Source of the DNA: an uncultured Bacilli bacterium
Lineage (GTDB): Bacteria > Bacillota_I > Bacilli_A > RF39 > UBA660
Assembly: GCA_948801035.1 (NCBI GenBank)
Contig: CAQHJP010000004.1
Location: 1 to 12,580 of the forward strand
Length of the DNA stretch: 12,580 nucleotides
Reading direction: 5' to 3'
Of the stretch, positions 1 to 6,408 are shown in pieces. The first letter of the stretch is position 1; the number at the start of each line of letters is the position of its first letter. The position numbers and the translations under genes are program-made. Under the pieces are notes generated by a model that saw nothing but the letters and a program-made list of their open reading frames with translations, had not been told where the DNA came from and searched no databases.

Positions 1-556
1 AATCATATTCCGCTTTATCCACAATTACTCTAATGTATCCATCTTTAAGTAAACTTTCAAATAAATCTTTATGAGTTCCTTTTTCTCCATGAACAACAGG
101 ACTTAATACCTTAATTTTAGTACTTTCTTCTAAATTCATTATTTGATTAGTCATTTCTTCAATTGACTGACTAGAAATAGGAATATTATGATTTGGACAT
201 ATTGGTACTCCAACACGAGCAAATAAAAGTCTTAAATAGTCGTAAATTTCAGTAACTGTTCCCACTGTACTTCTTGGATTTTTACTAGTAGTTTTTTGAT
301 CTATACTAATAGCTGGAGAAAGCCCTTCAATAGAATCTACATCAGGCTTATCAGTTCCACCTAAAAATTGCCTTGCATAACTAGATAAACTTTCAACATA
401 TCTTCTTTGTCCTTCTGCATAAATAGTATCAAAAGCTAAACTACTCTTGCCTGAACCTGATACACCAGTTAAAACTGTTAATGTATTTTTAGGTATTTCT
501 AAATCAATATTTTTTAAATTATTTTCTCTTGCGCCTTTAATAATTATTTTATCCAT
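1..556 (-). CDS. uvrA: Excinuclease ABC subunit UvrA, N-terminal part (runs off left edge)
   Basis: UvrA is the DNA-damage recognition ATPase of nucleotide excision repair; it works with UvrB and UvrC. About 185 N-terminal residues are visible. They open with MDKIIIKGARENNLKNIDLE, the usual UvrA start, then the first Walker A motif GVSGSGKS (residues 31-38), followed by the typical stretches YVESLSSYARQFLG (about 53-66), SPAISIDQKT and NPRSTVGTVTEIYDYLRLL (about 93-111). A CPNH motif near 120-123 lies where the family has its first zinc module. The ATG at 556 is preceded by a GGTGA ribosome binding site and by its own promoter. uvrB is not next to it in this window; the upstream neighbour is tsaD, separated by a terminator. 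Identity is secure; the C-terminal ATPase lies outside the window. Confidence 0.97.
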   Translation of the reverse strand, partial: MDKIIIKGARENNLKNIDLEIPKNTLTVLTGVSGSGKSSLAFDTIYAEGQRRYVESLSSYARQFLGGTDKPDVDSIEGLSPAISIDQKTTSKNPRSTVGTVTEIYDYLRLLFARVGVPICPNHNIPISSQSIEEMTNQIMNLEESTKIKVLSPVVHGEKGTHKDLFESLLKDGYIRVIVDKAEYD

Positions 557-574
557 AAAATCACCATCTTTAGT

Positions 575-585
575 ATTATAACACA
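575..585 (-). promoter_or_regulatory. Extended -10 promoter of uvrA
   Basis: The minus strand reads TGTGTTATAAT, a perfect extended -10 (TGnTATAAT) about 20 bases upstream of the uvrA start codon. The -35 position 17 bases further up (TGATTA, 598-603) is poor, as is common for extended -10 promoters. The same 11-mer occurs upstream of two other genes in the window. Confidence 0.65.
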
Positions 586-615
586 ATATTAATTATTTAA
601 TCATTAATATTATAT

Positions 616-634
616 AATACAAATGTTCGTTTGT
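616..634 (-). promoter_or_regulatory. Candidate LexA/SOS box upstream of uvrA
   Basis: The minus strand contains CGAACATTTGTATT (629-616), matching about 11 of 14 positions of the Gram-positive LexA consensus CGAACRNRYGTTYG. It sits in a short inverted repeat, ACAAA-6-TTTGT (619-634). uvrA is a classic SOS gene in Bacillota. The right half-site is degenerate and the site lies some 30 bases upstream of the -10, so this is a candidate only. Confidence 0.35.
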
Positions 635-641
635 AAATATA

Positions 642-672
642 AATTAAAAAAAACTTTCAAAATTGAAAGTTA
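642..672 (-). terminator. Intrinsic terminator of the tsaE-tsaB-rimI-tsaD operon
   Basis: A perfect 9-bp inverted repeat (AACTTTCAA at 652-660, TTGAAAGTT at 663-671) is followed on the minus strand by a run of T. The tsaD stop codon TAA (672-670) lies inside the stem. The stem has only two G-C pairs, so efficiency is uncertain. Confidence 0.65.
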
Positions 673-1677
673 ATTATCTAAATCTTCTATACTAACATTT
701 GCTTTTGCTTTTAAATTTAAATCTGCTATAATTCCCTTTTTATAAGCATAATAAGCAGCTGCTCCAATCATAGCAGCATTATCGGTACAATATAAAATTG
801 GTGGTACTGTTATATTTATATTATTTTCTAAACATGCATCTTCTAAATTCTTTCTAAGTACTTTATTAGCTGATACACCACCCGCTACTACTAAATTATT
901 TACATTATATTCTTTTAAAGCTTTAATAGTTTTTTTAGTAAGTATATCGCATACAGTTTTTTGAAAAGAACAAGCTAAATCTTCCTTTTTAATTATATTA
1001 CCTCTTTGAGTTTCATTATGAACTAAATTTATAACTGCTGATTTTAAGCCACTAAAAGAAAAATTATAAGTATTATCATTTAATGGTTTAGGTAAATTAT
1101 AGGTATCGGATCCCTCACTTGCTAGTTTATCTAGTTTAGGTCCTCCTGGATATGGCAAATCAAGTATACGTGCGACTTTATCATAACACTCTCCTACAGC
1201 ATCATCTAGTGTTCCACCTATTTTTTTAAAACTATAATCTTCGCTCATATATACTAAATCAGTATGACCACCACTAATAACAAGTGCAATAAGTGGAAAT
1301 TCTAATCTTTTTACTAAATTATTTGCATAAATATGCCCTTTAATATGATGAACTGGAATTAATGGTTTATTATATATAAAGCAAAGTGTTTTTGCGCATT
1401 CAAGTCCAATTAAAAGTGAGCCTATTAACCCTGGACCATAGGTTACTGCAATTGCATCAATATCATTCATAGTTAAATTACACTTTTTTAAAACTTCATC
1501 AAGCACAATAGTTATAGCCTCAACATGTGCTCTTGATGCAATCTCAGGAACTACACCTCCATATAGTTTATGTATATCTATTTGTGATAAAATTACTGTC
1601 CCTAAATCTTTTACACCATCTTCAATCACACTCATGCTTGTCTCATCACAAGAAGATTCTATTGCAAGTATTTTCAT
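670..1677 (-). CDS. tsaD: tRNA N6-adenosine threonylcarbamoyltransferase TsaD
   Basis: TsaD (formerly Gcp/YgjD) transfers the threonylcarbamoyl group from threonylcarbamoyl-AMP to A37 of ANN-decoding tRNAs, acting with TsaB and TsaE in the cytoplasm. At 335 residues it has the normal full length. It starts MKILAIESSCDETSMSV, the family signature. The metal-binding HIKGH motif gives H111 and H115, and the C-terminal CTDNAAMIGAAAYY block supplies D299. The SGGHTDL (135-141) and VAGGVSANK (264-272) nucleotide-binding segments are intact. The ATG overlaps the TGA of rimI as ATGA and is preceded by a GGAGGT ribosome binding site, so translation is probably coupled. It is the last gene of its operon; the terminator hairpin contains its stop codon. 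Confidence 0.97.
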   Translation of the reverse strand: MKILAIESSCDETSMSVIEDGVKDLGTVILSQIDIHKLYGGVVPEIASRAHVEAITIVLDEVLKKCNLTMNDIDAIAVTYGPGLIGSLLIGLECAKTLCFIYNKPLIPVHHIKGHIYANNLVKRLEFPLIALVISGGHTDLVYMSEDYSFKKIGGTLDDAVGECYDKVARILDLPYPGGPKLDKLASEGSDTYNLPKPLNDNTYNFSFSGLKSAVINLVHNETQRGNIIKKEDLACSFQKTVCDILTKKTIKALKEYNVNNLVVAGGVSANKVLRKNLEDACLENNINITVPPILYCTDNAAMIGAAAYYAYKKGIIADLNLKAKANVSIEDLDN

Positions 1678-2045
1678 TTTTTAACCTCCATTAAATAACC
1701 ATCTGCATCACCATAATATTTTTTTCTGATATTAATAATTTTAAAATTATATTTTTTATATAAATTTATAGCAATTTTATTATTCACATTAACTTCAAGC
1801 GTTATATTTTTAAAATCATAATTATTAATTAAATATGAGATTAATTTAGATGCTATTTTATTACCCCTAGCCTCTGGTATTACATATATATAATTTATTT
1901 CTATTGCATCATACATTTTATTAAAATCAATAAAACCTAATATTTTATTTTCTTTGTATATTAGTACATTTGAAAAAGCATTTAAAGTAATATTATAGCT
2001 AGATAATTTATTTAAATACTCTATATCAGTTGTTTTTTCTATCAA
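1674..2045 (-). CDS. rimI: RimI-like GNAT N-acetyltransferase
   Basis: A small GNAT-fold acetyltransferase, probably RimI, which acetylates the N-terminus of ribosomal protein bS18 and sometimes other proteins. The acetyl-CoA loop is seen at VIPEARGNKIASKLI (residues 55-69), followed by the RimI-like ITLEVNVNNKIAINLYKKYNF (81-101) and RKKYYGDADGYLMEV (107-121). At 123 residues it is about 20-25 shorter than usual, the loss falling between the first strand and helix. The start is TTG at 2045: no internal ATG leaves the domain whole, and a GAGGA site lies 5 bases upstream inside tsaB. It overlaps the end of tsaB by 20 bases and shares ATGA with tsaD. Placement between tsaB and tsaD is the common Bacillota arrangement and supports the RimI call. 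The true substrate cannot be read from sequence. Confidence 0.85.
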   Translation of the reverse strand: MIEKTTDIEYLNKLSSYNITLNAFSNVLIYKENKILGFIDFNKMYDAIEINYIYVIPEARGNKIASKLISYLINNYDFKNITLEVNVNNKIAINLYKKYNFKIINIRKKYYGDADGYLMEVKK

Positions 2046-2619
2046 GTTTTTCCTCAGCTTCTGTCTTTTTTAAATAATTAGGTTTAAGTAAATGAGGATT
2101 TTCTGCTTCATCTAATTCATGTTTTTTTATTATTTTTATAATGTCTAAATTAGAATTATCTGATACAATTGTATAATCATTATACTTTTTAGTTACTGTA
2201 TCTAACACATCATAACAATCATCTAAATAAATATTTAAATCATTATCATAAAGTGCCACATAAGCATATCCTCTTCTAGCATCAATTACAGGCATAACAT
2301 ATTTTGTTTTAACGCTAGTAGTTGCTAAAAGTTCTAATTTACTTAATTTTATAAGTGGAATATTAAGTGTGTACCCTAAAATTTTTGCAATAGTAACCCC
2401 TACTCTTATTCCTGTAAAGCTACCAGGCCCAGTTACTATAAAAATTTTACTGATATCATTTATTTTAAAATCAACATTATCAAACATAGAAGATATTACT
2501 GGTAATATTTTATCTGATGTATTAAAATTTTCTTCACTTTTATTTATACATACTATTTTATCATTTTCTATAAGAGACACCACATAACCAAATGAAGTAT
2601 CTATAAATAAATATCTCAT
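2026..2619 (-). CDS. tsaB: tRNA threonylcarbamoyladenosine biosynthesis protein TsaB
   Basis: TsaB (YeaZ) is the non-catalytic ASKHA-fold partner that dimerises with TsaD and is needed for t6A37 formation. The protein starts MRYLFIDTSFGYVVSLIE (phosphate-1-like strand) and has the hallmark GPGSFTGIRVG at residues 64-74, followed by VMPVIDARRGYAYVALYD, which is typical of the family. Its 197 residues are slightly fewer than the usual 210-230. The ATG overlaps the tsaE stop as ATGA; the 3' end overlaps rimI by 20 bases and carries the ribosome binding site for rimI. Four consecutive overlapping genes indicate one translationally coupled operon. Confidence 0.95.
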   Translation of the reverse strand: MRYLFIDTSFGYVVSLIENDKIVCINKSEENFNTSDKILPVISSMFDNVDFKINDISKIFIVTGPGSFTGIRVGVTIAKILGYTLNIPLIKLSKLELLATTSVKTKYVMPVIDARRGYAYVALYDNDLNIYLDDCYDVLDTVTKKYNDYTIVSDNSNLDIIKIIKKHELDEAENPHLLKPNYLKKTEAEEKLDRKNN

Positions 2620-3065
2620 AATACTGCCTCACATAATTCTTCATATTCTTTTCCATATGGTTTTATAATTAATATCCTTTTTTCTTCATCTACAACTTTA
2701 AAATAAATATCTAATCTATTTTCCGGAAGTATATCTTTTATAGTGTCAGCCCATTCAATAATAACTACTCCACCTTTATTAAAATATTCTTCAATTCCTA
2801 CTCCACTATAATCTCCATCTAATCTGTATACATCCATATGATATAAAGGAAGTTCTCCCTCATATTCTTTAATTATTGAAAAAGTTGGACTTGTTATGCT
2901 TTCCTTAATTCCAAGAGAATTTGCAAAACCTTTAGTAAATAAAGTTTTCCCACTTCCAAGTTCTCCATTTAAACAAATTATCATATTAGCAAACTTTTCA
3001 GATTCTAAATTTTCTGCGAATTCTATAGTTTCATATTCATCTTTTAAAGTTATTTTATATTCCAT
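2616..3065 (-). CDS. tsaE: tRNA t6A biosynthesis ATPase TsaE
   Basis: TsaE (YjeE) is the P-loop ATPase that binds the TsaB-TsaD complex and resets it between catalytic cycles. The Walker A motif is GELGSGKT (residues 34-41). It is followed by SPTFSIIKEYEG (59-70), LYHMDVYRLDG (74-84, with the conserved Asp) and GVVIIEWAD (99-107), all diagnostic of the family. Length is 149 residues, normal. The ATG at 3065 has AGGTGA just upstream. It is the first gene of the tsaE-tsaB-rimI-tsaD operon, 50 bases downstream of tyrS. Transcription could come from a weak promoter in the gap or from read-through past tyrS. Confidence 0.96.
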   Translation of the reverse strand: MEYKITLKDEYETIEFAENLESEKFANMIICLNGELGSGKTLFTKGFANSLGIKESITSPTFSIIKEYEGELPLYHMDVYRLDGDYSGVGIEEYFNKGGVVIIEWADTIKDILPENRLDIYFKVVDEEKRILIIKPYGKEYEELCEAVL

Positions 3066-3081
3066 ATTATCACCTAATACT

Positions 3082-3087
3082 ATTATA
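3082..3087 (-). promoter_or_regulatory. Possible -10 element for the tsaE operon
   Basis: The minus strand has TATAAT about 17 bases upstream of the tsaE ATG. No convincing -35 is present (TTTTAT at 17-bp spacing) and there is no TG extension. In DNA this AT-rich the match may be chance. Confidence 0.3.
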
Positions 3088-3099
3088 TATTAAATTATT

Positions 3100-3128
3100 T
3101 TAAAATAAAAGATAATTATTTATCTTTT
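3100..3128 (-). terminator. Weak terminator-like hairpin after tyrS
   Basis: A perfect 9-bp inverted repeat (AAAAGATAA at 3107-3115, TTATCTTTT at 3120-3128) with a 4-base loop overlaps the tyrS stop codon (3118-3116). It has one G-C pair and an interrupted T tract on the minus strand, so it is likely leaky at best. If leaky, the tsa operon would be partly under control of the T-box upstream. Confidence 0.4.
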
Positions 3129-4342
3129 ATTCCTAAAAAATATTTTTTCTTTCCTTTTCTTACAACAAGTATACTATCAGATATAAGTATAGAATCAGTA
3201 ATAATTAAATTTTCATCATTTACTTTTTCTGAATTAATAGTAATTGCATTGTTATTAATAAATTCTCTTGCTTCTCTTTTTGATGTACAAATATTATTAT
3301 TAACAAGTAAATCAACTACATTACAAGTATTAAACTTAAAATGAGGTACGTCTTTAAATGTAGAAAGTATTTCTTCTTCAGTAAGCATTTTTATATTACC
3401 ACTAAATAAACATTCACTTATGTATACTGCTCTTTTATAAGACTCTTCTCCATGTAAAAATGTAATAATAGATTTAGCCAATTCCTTTTGAGCAATTCTA
3501 AGTTCTTTAGCTTCATTATGTTTAGCCATAATGTTTTCAATCTCTTCTTTTGTTAAGAAAGTATAAATTTTTAAATAGTCCATAACTTTTTCGTCTTCTG
3601 CATTAATTAAAAATTGATATAATTCATAACTCGAAGTTTTACTTTCATCTAACCATAAAGCATTTCCTTCTGATTTCCCAAATTTTTTACCTGTAGAATC
3701 TGTTACTAAAGGCATTGTAAAAGCATAAGCCTCTTTCCCAGTTTTTTTTCTAATTAAATCGACACCAGCAGTAATATTTCCCCACTGATCAGAACCTGCT
3801 ACTTGTAAAACACAATTTTTAGTTTCAAATAAATGCAAAAAATCTAAAGCTTGCATTATCATATAAGAAAATTCTGTAAAAGTAATTCCTGTTTCTAGCC
3901 TTCTTTTTATTATATCTTTATCTAACATATAATTAATATTGAAATATTTACCATAGTCTCTTAAAAAATCTATAAAATTAATATCCTTTGACCAGTCATA
4001 ATTATTAACTACTTCAAAGCCAAATAATTTCTTTGCTTGCGCTGTTAAACCTTTAATATTTGCCTCAATTTCTTCAATGCTTTTCATTTCTCTTTCATCT
4101 GTAGGGCGTGGATCTCCAATTCTTCCTGTTGCACCACCTATTAATAATATTGGATGATGTCCATAATTTGCTAATCTTTTTGATATTAAAAAACTAGATA
4201 AGTGTCCTAAATGCATAGAATCAGCAGTTGGATCTGTTCCTATATAAAAAGTTAATTTTTCGTTATTTAATTTATTTTCAAGTTCATCACTTGTAATATC
4301 TTTTATTAGTCCTCTCCATTTTAAATCTTCAAATAATGTCAT
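3116..4342 (-). CDS. tyrS: Tyrosyl-tRNA synthetase
   Basis: This class I aminoacyl-tRNA synthetase charges tRNA-Tyr with tyrosine in the cytoplasm. The Rossmann catalytic domain shows the HIGH-type motif HLGH (residues 44-47, in PTADSMHLGHLSS), the amino-acid pocket GSDQWGNI (183-190), and the KMSKS loop as KFGKS (220-224), the form usual in bacterial TyrRS. The C-terminal S4 RNA-binding domain runs from about 341 to 400 (VDLLVNNNICTSKREAREFI). The 408 residues are normal. The ribosome binding site AGGAGG overlaps the TAG stop of the upstream dUTPase gene, so the two are coupled. With deoC and the dUTPase gene it lies behind a T-box leader whose best specifier is TAC (Tyr), so expression likely rises when tRNA-Tyr is uncharged. 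Confidence 0.98.
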   Translation of the reverse strand: MTLFEDLKWRGLIKDITSDELENKLNNEKLTFYIGTDPTADSMHLGHLSSFLISKRLANYGHHPILLIGGATGRIGDPRPTDEREMKSIEEIEANIKGLTAQAKKLFGFEVVNNYDWSKDINFIDFLRDYGKYFNINYMLDKDIIKRRLETGITFTEFSYMIMQALDFLHLFETKNCVLQVAGSDQWGNITAGVDLIRKKTGKEAYAFTMPLVTDSTGKKFGKSEGNALWLDESKTSSYELYQFLINAEDEKVMDYLKIYTFLTKEEIENIMAKHNEAKELRIAQKELAKSIITFLHGEESYKRAVYISECLFSGNIKMLTEEEILSTFKDVPHFKFNTCNVVDLLVNNNICTSKREAREFINNNAITINSEKVNDENLIITDSILISDSILVVRKGKKKYFLGIKDK

Positions 4343-4351
4343 AAATGCCTC

Positions 4352-4840
4352 CTAATAATTACTATTTAATCTTTCTTCTATTATTTTATGTTTTTTATTT
4401 ATACTTTCTAAAATATCTTCTTCTTTTATATTTAATAATTCTTTAGCATAAAATAAATTATTAAATATATCTATTACTAATTCTGAATTAAAATTATTCA
4501 TAAGCTTGCTAGATTGAATAAACAAATAATTAAATAATTCTAATATATCATTTGTTTTTAAATGAGTCTTTGGCTCTTCTATTTTTAAATTTAACATATT
4601 ATAAAAAACTAAAGTTGATGTGATAACATCAGCAAATTCCTCTAGTACTAAATCTTTATTTGATTTTTTAACAGACCAATATTTAAATACTCTAGTTTCA
4701 TTTATAAATTCTCCTAGTTCAACCAATAATCCAATACAATTTTTATTAAATACAGTATTAAAATCACCATACTTTTTTATAAATATATCATCTAACCTTT
4801 TATTATTTAAATATATTTCATTCCATTTATTAATGTTCAT
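4352..4840 (-). CDS. Dimeric-type dUTP diphosphatase (dUTPase_2 family)
   Basis: Probable all-alpha dUTPase/dUDPase of the MazG-like NTP pyrophosphatase superfamily, hydrolysing dUTP to dUMP and pyrophosphate and so keeping uracil out of DNA. The family pattern is clear: VELGEFINETRVFKYWS (about residues 40-56), with E41, E44 and E48 as metal ligands, and EEFADVI (67-73) carrying E68 and D71. The chosen ATG at 4840 gives 162 residues, with GGTGA 8 bases upstream and an 11-base overlap with deoC. A longer start at 4864 would add MKVAVNVT, lacks a good ribosome binding site and overlaps deoC by 35 bases. The stop codon is TAG and forms part of the tyrS ribosome binding site. The trimeric Dut family is unrelated to this fold. 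Exact substrate range is an inference. Confidence 0.82.
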   Translation of the reverse strand: MNINKWNEIYLNNKRLDDIFIKKYGDFNTVFNKNCIGLLVELGEFINETRVFKYWSVKKSNKDLVLEEFADVITSTLVFYNMLNLKIEEPKTHLKTNDILELFNYLFIQSSKLMNNFNSELVIDIFNNLFYAKELLNIKEEDILESINKKHKIIEERLNSNY

Positions 4841-5498
4841 GGTCACATTCACCGCAACTTTCATTCATAATATCTACACCATGTGATGTTCCTATTCTAG
4901 TAACTCCCATACTCATAAACTGTTCTACTTCTTTAAATGTTTTTATTCCACCACTTGCTTTTATCTCAAGTATATCATTTTTATTTTCATTTATTATTTC
5001 AATATCATGAATATTTGCACCACGTGTTCCAAACCCTGTTGAAGTTTTAATAAAATTTACAAACGTTTCATTACATATTTTTGTGACAGATGCTATTTCT
5101 TTATCTGTTAGATAGCAAGTTTCTATAATAACTTTTAAAGTATGTCCATCTATTGCATCTCTTATAGTCTCAATTTCTTTTTTTACGTAATCTAAATCAT
5201 TATTTTTTAAAGCTCCTATGCTAATTACCATATCAATTTCATCTGCACCATTATTAATTGCATCAATTGCTTCAAATTCTTTAGCCTCGATTGTTGAAGC
5301 ACCAAGTGGAAATCCAATTGTCGTAGTAACTAAAACTGTGCTATTTTTAAGTAATTCTTTAGCTGTTTTAACATATATAGGATTTACACATACTGATGCA
5401 AAATGATATTTAATTGCCTCATCGCATAATTTTTTTATGTCCAAAAGTGACGCACTAGCATTTAAATTTGTATGATCTATTAAACTATTTATTTCCAT
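4830..5498 (-). CDS. deoC: Deoxyribose-phosphate aldolase
   Basis: DeoC splits 2-deoxyribose-5-phosphate into glyceraldehyde-3-phosphate and acetaldehyde in deoxynucleoside salvage and catabolism. The class I aldolase residues are all present: D89 in GADEIDMVI, Schiff-base K151 in FIKTSTGF, and K180 in EIKASGGIKT. The start LIDHTNLNASAS matches the family LIDHT motif. Length is 222 residues, normal. A strong AAGGAG site lies 6 bases before the ATG. The last residues, SCGECDHEH, form a small Cys/His-rich tail. It is the first gene after the T-box leader, although its reaction has no link to tyrosine; the leader presumably serves tyrS two genes downstream. No deo regulator or phosphorylase gene is in the window. 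Confidence 0.96.
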   Translation of the reverse strand: MEINSLIDHTNLNASASLLDIKKLCDEAIKYHFASVCVNPIYVKTAKELLKNSTVLVTTTIGFPLGASTIEAKEFEAIDAINNGADEIDMVISIGALKNNDLDYVKKEIETIRDAIDGHTLKVIIETCYLTDKEIASVTKICNETFVNFIKTSTGFGTRGANIHDIEIINENKNDILEIKASGGIKTFKEVEQFMSMGVTRIGTSHGVDIMNESCGECDHEH

Positions 5499-5716
5499 AA
5501 TAATCTCCTTTTTAATTAAAAAAAATCTACAAATATAAGGACGAAATTTCGCGGTACCACCTTATTTTATAGATATTTCTATACACTTTAACTCTTAACG
5601 TGAGTATACGATTTGACTTACAATTTGTAATTTATTATATAATCTTGATTAGTTTTCATCAACCACTAATTTTCTATATTACTAATTATATAACTATTTA
5701 ATTGATCAACATCAAC
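5499..5716 (-). promoter_or_regulatory. T-box riboswitch leader, probable tyrosine specifier (TAC)
   Basis: The leader carries the conserved T-box core AAGGTGGTACCGCG (5563-5550 on the minus strand). Its TGGT (5559-5556) would pair with the ACCA end of an uncharged tRNA, and tRNA-Tyr normally has A as discriminator. Stem I can be drawn: base TTGATCAATT (5709-5700) with AATTG/GTCAA (5625-5613); middle helix TTATATAAT (5693-5685) with ATTATATAA (5643-5635); apical stem ATTAGT (5670-5665) with ACTAAT (5653-5648), closing a GGTTGATGAAA loop close to the T-box consensus. The 3' side of the specifier loop reads TAAATTACA, and TAC (5629-5627) followed by A fits the specifier position. This matches tyrS two genes downstream. 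A second hairpin, TATAGA/TCTATA (5583-5568), precedes the T-box. The transcription start at about 5716 is inferred from the promoter. Confidence 0.93.
5518..5574 (-). terminator. Regulated terminator of the T-box leader
   Basis: On the minus strand ATCTATAAAATAAGG (5574-5560) pairs with CCTTATATTTGTAGAT (5540-5525): 15 bp with one bulged A and one T-G wobble. The pair encloses the T-box bulge and the self-complementary CGAAATTTCG (5551-5542). Eight T follow (5525-5518). The inner AAGG/CCTT pairing is the expected antiterminator; the outer arm overlaps the 3' arm of the preceding TATAGA/TCTATA hairpin, so the two are mutually exclusive. Confidence 0.7.
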
Positions 5717-5722
5717 AATATA

Positions 5723-5751
5723 AATATAACATATTAAAATAATTTAGTCAA
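5723..5751 (-). promoter_or_regulatory. Promoter of the T-box deoC-dUTPase-tyrS operon
   Basis: The minus strand shows TTGACT (-35, 5751-5746), exactly 17 bases, then TATATT (-10, 5728-5723) with a TG one base upstream (TGTTATATT). This is a near-consensus housekeeping sigma promoter. The -35 begins immediately after the stop codon of the upstream gene, so there is no room for a separate terminator. Confidence 0.85.
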
Positions 5752-6354
5752 TTATACTTTTTTAACATAATTTCCATGACCAGAAGCTTTTAAATCACAA
5801 TTTTCAATTTCTTCTTTTGTTATATTTGTTTTTATATTATATCCTATTTTTAATAATTCTGTCATATCAGCATATAAAGATACAGCCTCATCAAATAAAC
5901 CTTTATCTATCAATTTTATTACATTTTTAATACCTAAATTATATAAATTTTTAGATATTTGTAAAGCATTAGAATCTGCTGATAATTTAGTTGCAACAAT
6001 AGGTCCTATTAAATCATATTCAACTAATACTTTTTTATATTTGTCATTTTTCTTAAGTATATTATCTCTAAAAGCTCTTAATTTTTCCATAGCTATAGAT
6101 CTATCATTTTGTTTTAATATATTTACAATTACTGTAGTTATAAAACAACCTGATGATTGTTGACAAGCTTCACTATGTTCTTTATAACTTCTAGCAACAC
6201 TACTATTTCTAGAATAAGCTGTACAATATCTATAACATGCTGCTTCATTAGCGTAATGCCATTCTAATTTAGTCTCACACCAAAATCTACCATCACTAGT
6301 ATCATATTCTTTATCTAAATTTAAGTATGTACATTCTGAACAAGTACGTGCCAT
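5752..6354 (-). CDS. Uncharacterised Cys-rich protein with a CFI-box-like motif
   Basis: Function is not known to me. The 200-residue protein has no signal peptide or membrane segment. Its N-terminus is rich in cysteine: C5 and C8 (CSEC), C26, C40 and C44 (CYRYC), which could bind a metal, then C64. In the middle GCFITT (69-74) followed by LRAFRDNIL (92-100) resembles the CFI-box pattern found in proteins annotated as CFI-box-CTERM; this likeness is from memory and needs a profile search. The rest (about 100-200) looks alpha-helical with no recognised motif. The ATG has a GGGGGGA ribosome binding site and its own strong promoter just after rbfA, so it is a separate transcription unit. Its stop abuts the T-box promoter. 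Composition is like that of its neighbours. Confidence 0.85.
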   Translation of the reverse strand: MARTCSECTYLNLDKEYDTSDGRFWCETKLEWHYANEAACYRYCTAYSRNSSVARSYKEHSEACQQSSGCFITTVIVNILKQNDRSIAMEKLRAFRDNILKKNDKYKKVLVEYDLIGPIVATKLSADSNALQISKNLYNLGIKNVIKLIDKGLFDEAVSLYADMTELLKIGYNIKTNITKEEIENCDLKASGHGNYVKKV

Positions 6355-6379
6355 AAAATCCCCCCAATTAATGTAGTTT

Positions 6380-6407
6380 ATTATAACACATTATATTCAT
6401 TTGTCAA
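6380..6407 (-). promoter_or_regulatory. Strong promoter of the CFI-box-like gene
   Basis: The minus strand has consensus TTGACA (6407-6402), a 16-base spacer, and consensus TATAAT (6385-6380) with a TG extension (TGTGTTATAAT). It is the best sigma-A-type promoter in the window and lies directly after the rbfA stop codon. Confidence 0.88.
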
Positions 6408-6408
6408 A

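Noticed and set aside
2369..2587. Plus-strand open frames opposite tsaB, tsaE, dUTPase, deoC and infB
   Set aside because: They lie wholly within well-identified minus-strand genes, lack ribosome binding sites and have no recognisable domains; they reflect low stop-codon density on the antisense strand.
5618..5630. TTACAA-A-TTGTAA hairpin in the T-box leader as an operator
   Set aside because: It overlaps the specifier loop and base of stem I, so the T-box fold explains it better.
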